From Taishania pollutisoli (GTDB taxonomy: Bacteria; Bacteroidota; Bacteroidia; Flavobacteriales_D; Crocinitomicaceae), in NCBI RefSeq assembly GCF_014518315.1, contig NZ_JACVEL010000003.1:248001-312000 (forward strand): 64,000 nt of DNA, given 5' to 3'. The notes under the pieces were generated by a model, which was given only the letters and a program-made list of their open reading frames with translations, had not been told where the DNA came from and made no database searches. The position numbers and the translations under genes are program-made. Below are positions 47,532-55,587 of this stretch, one piece after another (the first letter of the stretch is position 1; each line of letters begins with the position of its first letter).

Positions 47532-48779
47532 ATGAATTACGCAATAAAACCCAAAACATACCAGGGAATTATTCATATTCCACCGTCCAAAAGTGACTCC
47601 CAGCGTGCTATATTAATTGCTGCATTGGCAAATAGAACGTCTGTTCTTATCAATGTGGGGAGTAGCAACGATGAAATGGCAATGCTTGCAAATGCAGAAA
47701 AACTGGGCGCTGTTATTACCCGGATAGATGAAAAAACACTTTCTGTGGCCGGAAACTTTGATCAGACAATCGTTTCAGAATTGAACTGTGGTGAAAGTGG
47801 ATTGGGCGCGCGTTTACTGACTCCCGTTGCAACATTAAAAACACAACCAGTGACGTTAACCGGTGAAGGATCGCTGGTGCGACGCGATCAAACGTTTTTT
47901 GAACGGTTTTTACCTCAAATGGGTGTGAACGTTCAGTTGACCAATGAAAAACTGCCGATTCGGGTTTCAGGACCATTGAAACCCGGGACGTATAGCGTCG
48001 ACGGAAGTGAAAGTTCACAGTACATTTCCGGATTACTCATCGCCTTTTCTCAAACGGAAGGAACCACTTTGTTACAGGTTGAAAACAGCACCAGCAAGCC
48101 ATACATCGATATGACCCTGCATACCCTGAAAAGTTTTGGGGTACACATCGAAGAAGAGGAGAAAGAAATTTATAAGATTACAGGAAAACAGCCAATTACA
48201 GAGGCGAGTTATACCATAGATGGCGACTGGAGCTCTGCTTCGTATTGGCTGACAGCAGCAGCATTGGGAATGAAAATTTCCGTTCAGGGCTTATCGCTTT
48301 CATCAAAACAGGCGGACAAAGCCATTTTGAATGCATTTATGCTGGCAGGTTGCCGGATTCTGAATACAGAAAACGGGCTGAAAATTGATGGAACTGATCG
48401 CAAACCATTGGACTTTAATGCAACCGATTGCCCGGATTTATTCCCGGCCTTGACGACGTATGCGGCACTTACACCGGGACTTTCCCGTATCAAGGGAGTT
48501 CACCGTTTGGCTAACAAGGAAAGCAACCGGGGAAAGGCATTACAGCAGGAATTTACCAAATTAGGCGTTGCTATCCGGGTGGAAGAAGATACCATGTTTA
48601 TTGAGGGCGTTGAAACGCTTTTACCGGCGGTGGTTTCATCTCACAATGATCATCGCATTGCTATGTGTTTGGCAATTGCTTCCATTGCAGGTAGAGTGGA
48701 ACTCACAATTGAACAGGCAGATGCTGTCGGGAAAAGTTATCCCGGTTTCTGGGAGGATCTGGAAGCACTCGTATGTTAA
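47532..48779 (+). CDS. aroA: 3-phosphoshikimate 1-carboxyvinyltransferase (EPSP synthase)
   Basis: The protein has 415 residues. The phosphate-binding motif is PPSKSDSQRAILIAALA, and further signature blocks are LNCGESGLGARLLTPV, LTGEGSLVRRDQTFF, GSESSQYISGLL, TDCPDLFPALT, SNRGKALQQEFTKLG and HNDHRIAMCLAIAS. It transfers enolpyruvate from PEP to shikimate-3-phosphate. The gene follows the DAHPS-CM gene and forms a chorismate pair with it. The blocks differ slightly from enterobacterial AroA, as in other Bacteroidota. Confidence 0.92.
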   Translation: MNYAIKPKTYQGIIHIPPSKSDSQRAILIAALANRTSVLINVGSSNDEMAMLANAEKLGAVITRIDEKTLSVAGNFDQTIVSELNCGESGLGARLLTPVATLKTQPVTLTGEGSLVRRDQTFFERFLPQMGVNVQLTNEKLPIRVSGPLKPGTYSVDGSESSQYISGLLIAFSQTEGTTLLQVENSTSKPYIDMTLHTLKSFGVHIEEEEKEIYKITGKQPITEASYTIDGDWSSASYWLTAAALGMKISVQGLSLSSKQADKAILNAFMLAGCRILNTENGLKIDGTDRKPLDFNATDCPDLFPALTTYAALTPGLSRIKGVHRLANKESNRGKALQQEFTKLGVAIRVEEDTMFIEGVETLLPAVVSSHNDHRIAMCLAIASIAGRVELTIEQADAVGKSYPGFWEDLEALVC

Positions 48780-48875
48780 TGCTGGGTTAATGTGCGTTAA
48801 AAACCATGATTCACGCGTTTGTTTTTAGTTATTTTGAGGAAAGACAATGTTTATCTCTATAAAACAGAATGAATC

Positions 48876-50357
48876 ATGAATAGAATGCTACTTTTTTTAG
48901 TGTTGCTCCCTTTCGGTGTAATTTCGCAAAACAAAATCAGCTACAACGTATATTATGACGAACAACTGGGCAACAACGGATTGAAAGTTAAGGTAAATTT
49001 TACAGCTAAAAAAGCAACTGATTCAACTGTTTTTCACTACAGTAATCAGGTATGGGGACAGGATAGTTTGTTCAAAAGCCTTCTACTCCCGGAAAGTGAA
49101 AACTCATCTGTTTCCTTTCAAACAAACCCGGAGAAAGATGAATTGATTGTCTACCACCCCAAAGGAAAAAAGATACAGTTCACTTACCGGATCAAACAGG
49201 ATTACAAAGAACCGGATTATTACATTGTTTCGCGTCCAAGGGTAAATGACACCTTCTTTTATGTGCTGGGACAATCGTTGTTCATGGTTCCGAAGGCTTT
49301 TACGGAAAGTGCCAATGAACCCGCTATTACAACTACCATTAACTGGGTTGGTTTCCCGGAAGATTATAAAATTCACAACATGTATGCATCACAACAGAAA
49401 AAACAGGTGATCAAAGACAATTTGTGGAATGGCTTCTACAATGTGTTGTACGTGGGTGGAGATTACCGGATTTACAATTTCTCTGTAAAAGAAAAACCGG
49501 TTTATTTTGCCGTAAGAGGAAGTTGGTTGAACGGATATACAGATGAATTTCTGTCCTCCAACCTCGAAAAAGCGATCCTTTCCCAACGCGAATTCTGGAA
49601 TGACTACAACCAGCCTTACTTTACATTCATCCTTTCTCCGACCGTGACACAAGCAGATAGCTTGTTCAGAGGTTCTTCCATTACCGGGTCTTCCGTGCGA
49701 AACGGATTCATGATGATAGCAACCAACAACCCGTTCAATAGCCAGGGTTCGTACAAATACATCCTGTTCCATGAGTTGATGCACGATTGGATCGGGCAGC
49801 GAATCCGCAACAAGCACGAAGAACTGAATTACTGGTTCAGTGAAGGATTTACGGATTACTACACCTACAAAAACCGGTTACGTGCAAAGGACATTTCGTA
49901 TGATGAATGGTTGAGTTCATTCAACAAAGAAGTCATTGAACAACACTGGAAAAACCCGGAGCGCAACATTCCGAATTACAGCATCAAGGACGATTTCTGG
50001 AAAAGCAGAAACGTGGAAAAAGTACCGTACCGCCGGGGAGCTGTTTTTGCCTTTTGGCTGGACAACCAGATTTTACTGAAAAGCAACTACACCCAATCAC
50101 TGGACGACCTGATGCGGGAATTATTGAAGAAATGCGTTGCTGAAAATGTGCTTTTAACGGATGAACTGTTTTTAGAGTTGACGGAGAAGTACCTGAACGA
50201 GGATATTTCTTATTTTTTCCAGAAACACATCCTCAACGGAGAAGACATAGACCTATTAAAAGAAAAATGGATCGAAGGATTTCAGTTTCAGCTCAAGGAC
50301 GAAATCCCACAATTACAGTTAATTAATAACAACGAAGAAAAGTATTTGGTGCGATAA
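48876..50357 (+). CDS. exported gluzincin metallopeptidase (M1/M61-like)
   Basis: This 493-residue protein has a signal peptide (NRMLLFLVLLPFGVISQ). The zinc site is HELMHDW (His299-His303) and the third ligand is Glu323 in YWFSEGFTDYY, the gluzincin spacing. The N-terminal beta domain and helical C-terminal domain fit the M61/M1 aminopeptidase layout, but the M1 GxMEN motif is not visible. It is periplasmic or surface-located. Confidence 0.8.
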   Translation: MNRMLLFLVLLPFGVISQNKISYNVYYDEQLGNNGLKVKVNFTAKKATDSTVFHYSNQVWGQDSLFKSLLLPESENSSVSFQTNPEKDELIVYHPKGKKIQFTYRIKQDYKEPDYYIVSRPRVNDTFFYVLGQSLFMVPKAFTESANEPAITTTINWVGFPEDYKIHNMYASQQKKQVIKDNLWNGFYNVLYVGGDYRIYNFSVKEKPVYFAVRGSWLNGYTDEFLSSNLEKAILSQREFWNDYNQPYFTFILSPTVTQADSLFRGSSITGSSVRNGFMMIATNNPFNSQGSYKYILFHELMHDWIGQRIRNKHEELNYWFSEGFTDYYTYKNRLRAKDISYDEWLSSFNKEVIEQHWKNPERNIPNYSIKDDFWKSRNVEKVPYRRGAVFAFWLDNQILLKSNYTQSLDDLMRELLKKCVAENVLLTDELFLELTEKYLNEDISYFFQKHILNGEDIDLLKEKWIEGFQFQLKDEIPQLQLINNNEEKYLVR

Positions 50358-50390
50358 TGGATTTCTTTTTCAAAAAAAGCGTAAAAACAC

Positions 50391-50420
50391 TTGCCGGTAT
50401 AAAATTTAGCACTATATTTG
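50391..50420 (+). promoter_or_regulatory. tRNA-Phe promoter TTG-N19-TATATTTG
   Basis: TTG is at 50391-50393 and TATATTTG at 50413-50420 with the ideal gap of 19. The predicted start is about 10 bases before the mature tRNA. Confidence 0.75.
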
Positions 50421-50436
50421 TACCCCAAATAAGGCT

Positions 50437-50509
50437 GGTGCCTTAGCTCAGTTGGTAGAGCAAAGGACTGAAAATCCTTGTGTCCCTGGTTCGATTCCTG
50501 GAGGCACCA
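50437..50509 (+). tRNA. tRNA-Phe (anticodon GAA)
   Basis: The 73-nt cloverleaf has acceptor GGTGCCT/AGGCACC, D-arm TTAGCTCAGTTGGTAGAGC, anticodon stem AAGGA/TCCTT with loop CTGAAAA (GAA) and T-arm with GGTTCGATTCC. The 3' CCA is not encoded. It is complete, with its own promoter and terminator, and marks the left border of the island. Confidence 0.97.
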
Positions 50510-50516
50510 CTTAACG

Positions 50517-50550
50517 AAAACCCTTGATAGCATTGCTTTCGAGGGTTTTT
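50517..50550 (+). terminator. tRNA-Phe terminator
   Basis: AAAACCCT (50517-50524) pairs with AGGGTTTT (50542-50549), followed by more T. It closes the tRNA unit. Confidence 0.75.
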
Positions 50551-50568
50551 TCGTTTCTGGAGGTTTTT

Positions 50569-50601
50569 AATGGAGTGGACCACTCTGAAAAATGGAGTGG
50601 A
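50569..50601. repeat. direct and inverted repeats near the tRNA end
   Basis: AATGGAGTGGA occurs at 50569-50579 and 50591-50601. The first copy overlaps an inverted pair GAGTGG/CCACTC (50574-50586). Such repeats close to an att site can be arm-type sites for an integrase; no function is shown. Confidence 0.5.
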
Positions 50602-50663
50602 ATCTGGTGCACAAACTTAACAATGTTTTTGCCCGTTTCGTTTTTAATTTGAAGCTCTTTAGG

Positions 50664-50870
50664 TTACTTGTAAAGTTGCTCTCTTGTAGCTTCAGCTTCA
50701 CGTGATGAATTTGATTTTTCGCTGTCTTCTAATTCAGGCTCAATATGATTGTAAACAGTTCGTTTTAGGATTTTAATGGATTGACTTTGGTCAAAATAAA
50801 GGTATGTTAGCACCAGGTTCCAAATTACTAGAAAGGCAATTATCAATTTTACGGTTCCATTTGTTTTCAT
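50664..50870 (-). CDS. small single-span membrane protein
   Basis: This 68-residue protein has one membrane span near the N-terminus (VKLIIAFLVIWNLVLTYLYF) and a charged C-terminal tail (EPELEDSEKSNSSREAEATR). It is not recognised. It is the first island gene after the tRNA, with a hairpin terminator at 50923-50949 upstream that separates it from the next minus-strand gene. Confidence 0.55.
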   Translation of the reverse strand: MKTNGTVKLIIAFLVIWNLVLTYLYFDQSQSIKILKRTVYNHIEPELEDSEKSNSSREAEATREQLYK

Positions 50871-50922
50871 AATGGTTGTATTTATTCGGGTTCACTTAAA
50901 AGTAGATGGAAATCTAATAAAA

Positions 50923-50949
50923 AAAAGGTGAGTATTAAACTCACCTTTT
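50923..50949. terminator. hairpin terminator between small island genes
   Basis: An 11-bp perfect stem AAAAGGTGAGT (50923-50933) pairs with ACTCACCTTTT (50939-50949) around a 5-base loop. It works in either direction by symmetry. Confidence 0.75.
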
Positions 50950-50967
50950 AGTCTGAAGCAGTGCTCT

Positions 50968-51261
50968 CTAAGTTTTAGAAGAACTATGTGGTAAGTTTGC
51001 GAGATGCTCTGCCTGTGCCAACAAGTATAACTTCATTGGAGCGGCACATTTAAAATGAGGATTGTCAACCTCTACACATTGCAGTTTTGAGATTTCCAGA
51101 TTCGATAAACCGTATTTTACTTTTATAGTTTGAGCCGTGCCAAATACACCTTTAAGTTTATATTTACAGGCAAGTGATATGGCTTTCTTAAAAAACTTTT
51201 GTTTGATGCACTTCTCAAAAGTTTGTCTCAACGAAATTTTATGTTCTTGCTTTAAATTCAT
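50968..51261 (-). CDS. small basic island protein, unknown
   Basis: This 97-residue protein is Lys-rich with an N-terminal helical part (KISLRQTFEKCIKQKFFKKAIS) and four cysteines. It has no signal or membrane span. It is not recognised. It lies in a run of minus-strand small genes between the tRNA and the integrase. Confidence 0.5.
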   Translation of the reverse strand: MNLKQEHKISLRQTFEKCIKQKFFKKAISLACKYKLKGVFGTAQTIKVKYGLSNLEISKLQCVEVDNPHFKCAAPMKLYLLAQAEHLANLPHSSSKT

Positions 51262-51286
51262 ATTTCAACACTGTTATTTAGAATTA

Positions 51287-51589
51287 TTACTGTGGTTCAA
51301 AGGATATGAGATAATACTCTTCTCCGAGAAATTTCTTTAACATCGAATGAGCATGTTTTACTTTTTCTTCATCATCTGGAGGAAGCTTTCCATGGTTTCT
51401 TTTATGAATCACACAACCTATTATGTAATCGAACAATCCTGTTTCAATCAACCCAAGTTGACCTTTCATTTTTTGAGCACCTACTGGAACTGGAAGTAAA
51501 AGATTTACGAATCCCTCATCCGTGTAGGTTAAACATTGTAAAAGGTCTGCTTCCTTTTGAGTTAGTTTAAACTCTAATTGAATACGCAA
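51287..51589 (-). CDS. small island protein, unknown
   Basis: This 100-residue protein begins RIQLEFKLTQKEADLLQCLTY and ends KKFLGEEYYLISFEPQ. It is mixed alpha/beta, soluble and without known motifs. Its stop is 25 bases before the start of the 50968-51261 gene, so the two are probably cotranscribed. Confidence 0.55.
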   Translation of the reverse strand: MRIQLEFKLTQKEADLLQCLTYTDEGFVNLLLPVPVGAQKMKGQLGLIETGLFDYIIGCVIHKRNHGKLPPDDEEKVKHAHSMLKKFLGEEYYLISFEPQ

Positions 51590-51872
51590 AAGTGAATAAG
51601 CGGGAAGAATACATTCTCCAAGCCATGCGAGTTTTTCATTTTTCTATTTAGCTGATTTTTATACCCCAGCGTGGGATTTTGTTAAAATTATTGGGCAATA
51701 GAATTTTAGGGCTCTACTTAGCCATTTTTTAAAATCCACTTGTCTTTTTATTTTTTGCTTCCAGACTTAGGAAGACTTCTTGTAGTAGTTTGCTTCAAAT
51801 TTATTTGAACATTGGCAACTCAATTTGTTGGTCCTCTTACTTGTTTCATAACACATTTATTAATTCATATAT

Positions 51873-53159
51873 TTACTTCCAAAGCACAAAACTCTTCACC
51901 TTATCAAACAACTCTTTATCATCGTAATAGTGCTTCATGTCTATCCTGGAAGACTTATGTCCAGTGAAGAAGTTGGCGTTATCTCCGAACTCGTTTCTCA
52001 TTCTAGTGATGTATTTCTTTCGCAAACCATTCAATTGCACATCTGGAGAAAAACCTGCCTTTTGGCGGTAATAAGCAAAGCCATTAGTAAGGTTGTTAGC
52101 CATTGTGTTACGCTGTTTTTTTTCGTCTCCTGCAATAATGTATCTGTCGGTATTCTTGTATTTTTCATACCCCATCTTCATAAGGAAGTCATACAATTCT
52201 GGAAAAATGGGAGCTTTTGTTATCCTATTTTGAAATCCGACTTTGTGTGAATTCTGACGGGAATATTTGTAATCAATCATCTTAATAAACCCTCCAAGAA
52301 GTTGACCATCAATCAATTCAATATCGGAAAACTTCGCAATCATGAATTCTTCACGCCTTCTACCTGTAAGGGCATTTAAGGTTAATGCATCTGGCAGCCA
52401 ATGAAAGAATCGAATTTTCCCTTTTTCCTTATCGCTTGAGTTGCCGCTCTCCATAGCTTTTTTGACTGCAGTGAATTCATCAAAAGTAAGTGCTCTCGCA
52501 TGCTTATAGGGAACGTCCGCTACTTCAATATCCTTAAAAGGTGAAGGAATGTTATAGCCGTTTTCATTCAAAAAGCTGTAGAATTGATTGTAGAATCCTA
52601 TTGCTTTTCTTTGTAGAGAAGAACTCCATTTACTAAGGTGTGAAATAGTAGCGCTCACATTTTTATCACTTATTTTATCAACCTTTAATGTCTTGAAATC
52701 TTCACCAGCATTTTCAGTTGCCTTCTTCCATTTGTTAATATGGTTCTTATAGGCATTAAAAGTATTTGCGGTCAATTCCTTTCTTAAGTGTCCTTTGACC
52801 CCAATGTTTTTCTTGTATTCCAAAAACCAAGCAAGACATTCCACTAACAGAGTGGGTTTCACCATTTCAGGTTCATGAGTTTCTTTGGCTTTAGCTTTTG
52901 TATACATTTTGAATTTGAATGCTAGGTCAATTGCTTCACTCAAATTCCGAGTTTTGAAGCAGCAGGAACTTCTTTTCTTTTCACCATTAATTCGTAAACA
53001 AACAATTGCCTTGTATCTTTGGTCTAGTGCTGGGTGTGTACAATCTTTTTTTTGAGTTCCTGCATTAATATCTTTTAATGTCAAATGGCTTTTACATTTG
53101 TTGCAGTACACTCTTATCCCAAGTTTCTGGGCAACTTCATTTAACTGTAAACTTCTCAT
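51873..53159 (-). CDS. tyrosine recombinase (island integrase)
   Basis: The protein has 428 residues. The N-terminus holds a CNKCKSHL zinc-finger-like pair (about residues 19-22) with further Cys. A SAM-like core-binding domain covers about 100-225. The catalytic domain has Arg in LNALTGRRREEF (about 268), a basic strand (MIDYKYSRQNSHKVGF), NGLRKKYITRM with Asn in place of the usual His, and GHKSSRIDMKHYYDD with the nucleophilic Tyr. It integrates and excises the element, probably at the tRNA-Phe 1.4 kb away. It overlaps the upstream small gene by 4 bases. Confidence 0.88.
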   Translation of the reverse strand: MRSLQLNEVAQKLGIRVYCNKCKSHLTLKDINAGTQKKDCTHPALDQRYKAIVCLRINGEKKRSSCCFKTRNLSEAIDLAFKFKMYTKAKAKETHEPEMVKPTLLVECLAWFLEYKKNIGVKGHLRKELTANTFNAYKNHINKWKKATENAGEDFKTLKVDKISDKNVSATISHLSKWSSSLQRKAIGFYNQFYSFLNENGYNIPSPFKDIEVADVPYKHARALTFDEFTAVKKAMESGNSSDKEKGKIRFFHWLPDALTLNALTGRRREEFMIAKFSDIELIDGQLLGGFIKMIDYKYSRQNSHKVGFQNRITKAPIFPELYDFLMKMGYEKYKNTDRYIIAGDEKKQRNTMANNLTNGFAYYRQKAGFSPDVQLNGLRKKYITRMRNEFGDNANFFTGHKSSRIDMKHYYDDKELFDKVKSFVLWK

Positions 53160-53491
53160 GCTCTTAACTGATTTAAAAAGTCACGAACTTCAGTATCTAC
53201 TGGAGTATAAGAAGGAGTAATATCTTCGTTTGATTTGCTGTCATTATTGAGGAATGCTTTAACGTCATTGTAGTGTTCATAAAACTTGCCCCAATTCTCA
53301 CCGTGTAAATCCATCAAACGCTGTATTAGTTTTGCATCTGCTTTGGCAAAAAATTCTCCTTTTAAGAAATACTTTCTTTTACTGAATTCATAGTCATGCG
53401 CTTTAAGTCGTACAGCATCGCACCATTTCTTGAAGCTGTCTCTTGCCAGCCCAACATGGTCCATTGCTATTTCGAATTTAATGCGTGACAT
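53156..53491 (-). CDS. integrase-linked small protein, possible DNA-binding factor
   Basis: The protein has 111 residues. The N-terminal half (MDHVGLARDSFKKWCDAVRL, then RKYFLKGEFF) resembles an excisionase-like winged helix, while the C-terminal half is acidic. The 4-base overlap with the integrase start argues for a joint role, such as a directionality factor. The family is not identified. Confidence 0.6.
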   Translation of the reverse strand: MSRIKFEIAMDHVGLARDSFKKWCDAVRLKAHDYEFSKRKYFLKGEFFAKADAKLIQRLMDLHGENWGKFYEHYNDVKAFLNNDSKSNEDITPSYTPVDTEVRDFLNQLRA

Positions 53492-53499
53492 TTTTCTCT

Positions 53500-54171
53500 T
53501 TATTTATTTAATCCTAGTCTTTTTATTTTCGATACTGTTGTTTTACTGAGCCCGATAATTTTTGAAACCTCCGTGCCTTTATAACCCTTCTTCAATAATT
53601 CAAGTGCTTTTGTGTTTTTAGTCTTATTCAAGAAATCCGCAGTTGTTTCCTTCGTATTTTGTTTTCTCCCGTGGTAGGCATTCCTAGCCTTGGCAAGTGC
53701 AATTCCCTGTGCCTGAGCCTCACGGATTTGTTCACGTTGCATTTCGGCAATTACACCGAGGATGCTTATGACCATTTTGGCAATGGGGTTCTCTTTTCCA
53801 TCTTCATCAAGCGTTCTCAATCCTTGCGACAAGAAATTGACTTGAATATTTTTCTCAGTACAATACTTGAGTGTTTGCAAAATATCTAGGAGATTTCTTC
53901 CACTGCGGTCAATGGACCAAATACTTATCGAACTGACAATTCCATCGTCAATGAGCTTTTTCAATTGCGCTCCTCCAGGTCTTTTGAAAAATTCAATATT
54001 TCCAGAAATCTTATCCTCAATTATCCAATCGAAATCTCCCTCATTGACACGCTGTCTATCCGTTCTCTGGTCTATTGAGCTACAGCGGACGTACAACACT
54101 GATAACTTGCCATTTTTAGGTTGGGTGCCCTGTGACTCTATTTTTGATATGCTATTAGACTTTGTAGCCAT
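53500..54171 (-). CDS. serine recombinase (resolvase/invertase type)
   Basis: This 223-residue protein has a catalytic domain with the nucleophilic Ser in VLYVRCSSIDQRTDRQ (about residue 31), the block SIWSIDRSGRNLLDIL and the E-helix EMQREQIREAQAQGIALAKA. A C-terminal helix-turn-helix covers about 185-220 (KGTEVSKIIGLSKTTVSKIK). It is resolvase-sized, not a large serine integrase. It lies 8 bases before the 53156 gene on the same strand. It may resolve dimers or invert DNA within the island. Confidence 0.9.
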   Translation of the reverse strand: MATKSNSISKIESQGTQPKNGKLSVLYVRCSSIDQRTDRQRVNEGDFDWIIEDKISGNIEFFKRPGGAQLKKLIDDGIVSSISIWSIDRSGRNLLDILQTLKYCTEKNIQVNFLSQGLRTLDEDGKENPIAKMVISILGVIAEMQREQIREAQAQGIALAKARNAYHGRKQNTKETTADFLNKTKNTKALELLKKGYKGTEVSKIIGLSKTTVSKIKRLGLNK

Positions 54172-54273
54172 TTTCGAGGTTTTTTATAAGGGCATGCTCA
54201 ATCCAAAAATCAAGCATACCCTATTTATACCTCTCTTACAATTGGATTTTCAAAATTTCACAGGTCTATGAGA

Positions 54274-54543
54274 CTAATTCAAATTTTCTGGCCTTAGATA
54301 TTTCATGTTAGGGTCTGGTGTTATGGTGTATACTGACCAAGGAATATTCGTTTTTACGTAATATTCTATTTCACCAGTTTTATCATCTTCTAAAATGTCT
54401 ATGAATTCAATTTTATACTGATTAATAAGCAATTGTTCCAAGAGAATGATTTTAACATCGAATTCATGTTCCTCAATTAGGATAACTGTTTTCCCATTCA
54501 TGTTATATGCCGCTGACCCAATTCTATGTATATTCTGATTCAT
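54274..54543 (-). CDS. small island protein, unknown
   Basis: This 89-residue protein starts at ATG 54543, since the TTG at 54555 would overlap the upstream gene more deeply. The pattern is hydrophobic beta strands (KTVILIEEHEFDVKIILLEQ) with an acidic C-terminal half (IDILEDDKTGEIEYYVK). It is not recognised. It is two bases downstream of the 54545 gene, so they form an operon. Confidence 0.55.
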   Translation of the reverse strand: MNQNIHRIGSAAYNMNGKTVILIEEHEFDVKIILLEQLLINQYKIEFIDILEDDKTGEIEYYVKTNIPWSVYTITPDPNMKYLRPENLN

Positions 54544-54544
54544 C

Positions 54545-54871
54545 TTATTCTTCAATTAAATTGTAAAAACTGAACTTCATGTTTTCCTGGCAAATTACGA
54601 CCATGGAATTCTCCATCATTATATTTGAATGAATGAAGGATAAACTCTCATTTAAGGAAACTATTGGAAAATCACTGATAACCTTTTTAAAGACATCGAA
54701 TTTTAAGAACAGTACAGCAGCAATCATTCCTTTACTATCTTTCGGACATACAAACACCAAATTCGCAGATTGACGTTTAAACTCATAAAATAAAAGTTCG
54801 GCATTTTCTCTAAACCAATTTTCCCTTATCTGTTCACCTTCTGGAGAAGCAGAAAATATTGACTTCTTCAT
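54545..54871 (-). CDS. small island protein, unknown
   Basis: The protein has 108 residues from ATG 54871 (KKSIFSASPEGEQIRENWF); an upstream in-frame ATG at 54940 is less likely. It has an alpha/beta pattern with LVFVCPKDSKGMIAAVLFLK and SMVVICQENMKFSF. No signal, span or known motif is seen. Confidence 0.55.
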   Translation of the reverse strand: MKKSIFSASPEGEQIRENWFRENAELLFYEFKRQSANLVFVCPKDSKGMIAAVLFLKFDVFKKVISDFPIVSLNESLSFIHSNIMMENSMVVICQENMKFSFYNLIEE

Positions 54872-55237
54872 AGTTAATTTGTTTTTCACTCTTTTTGAGT
54901 AGATTAATAAATCCAACAGTTTTATACTGTTGATAAGCATAAGGCGAAGACTTATTGGGACATAATATTCCCATTAGCGTTATCGCTCTTTTTTGTCGTG
55001 TGTTCTTTTGGGGTTTTGTCACCACTCCATCAGGCGAATGGAGGGAAAATGAAAGTTTGCCTTAACTTTCCGAGCGCCATTTGCAACTGGTGCTCAATAT
55101 CTTCTACGCAATTCAAAAGAAAATGTTTCAAAATATTCCATTTTTTTTCATTAAAACGTAACCTTTTGGATTATCTACCGTAAGGCCGCAGTTTTCTTAA
55201 TAGTTTATTTCGTTTTCTCGACTATTTATAGAGAAAA
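54872..55237. other. divergent intergenic control region
   Basis: These 366 bases separate minus-strand small genes from plus-strand genes. I see small inverted repeats (CTCCAT/ATGGAG at 55025-55043; AGCG/CGCT at 54976-54987) and a stem that abuts the 55238 start. No coding frame is supported. The region probably holds divergent promoters. Confidence 0.5.
55213..55237 (+). repeat. inverted repeat abutting a start codon
   Basis: TTTTCTC (55213-55219) pairs with GAGAAAA (55231-55237) around an 11-base loop. The ATG of the next gene follows with no gap, as in the two leaders at 59.4 and 61.4 kb, but the loop sequence is different. Confidence 0.55.
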
Positions 55238-55555
55238 ATGAAAGAAGTAATAGCTAAGGAGCATGATGGAAAAATTGTAGTTTTGGGTTACACCTCAACC
55301 AAAGTTTCAACTGCAGACAATCCAGTTCAAAAAACCTATAAAGTACTAAGATTGACATATGGTGATTTTGAAGAGAAGGGCGACATCCATGTCTTCGAAT
55401 TTTTAAATGAGAACTGGTATCTGAGAGCCGATATGAGTTTGGTTAGTTTGAATAACAATAATTTAATTGATTTGTATCAGTTCATTCCCAGAAATGCAGC
55501 GATTACATTTGACGTTTTCATTGACCTGCTATGGGATGGCATTAAATTGAAATAG
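55238..55555 (+). CDS. small island protein, unknown
   Basis: This 105-residue soluble protein has beta strands (KIVVLGYTSTKVST, VLRLTYGDFEEKGDIHVFEF) and an acidic character. It is not recognised. It precedes the polymerase-like gene by 32 bases on the same strand and may be in its operon. Confidence 0.55.
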   Translation: MKEVIAKEHDGKIVVLGYTSTKVSTADNPVQKTYKVLRLTYGDFEEKGDIHVFEFLNENWYLRADMSLVSLNNNNLIDLYQFIPRNAAITFDVFIDLLWDGIKLK

Positions 55556-55587
55556 AAACATTTTTCTGTTTTTTACGTATAACACGG

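Noticed and set aside
50437-50509. Split or damaged tRNA-Phe by island insertion
   Set aside because: The cloverleaf, promoter and terminator are all intact, so the tRNA stays functional.
53500-54171. Resolvase of a Tn3-like transposon
   Set aside because: No transposase gene or 38-bp terminal repeats are visible nearby; it lies in the integrase cluster.
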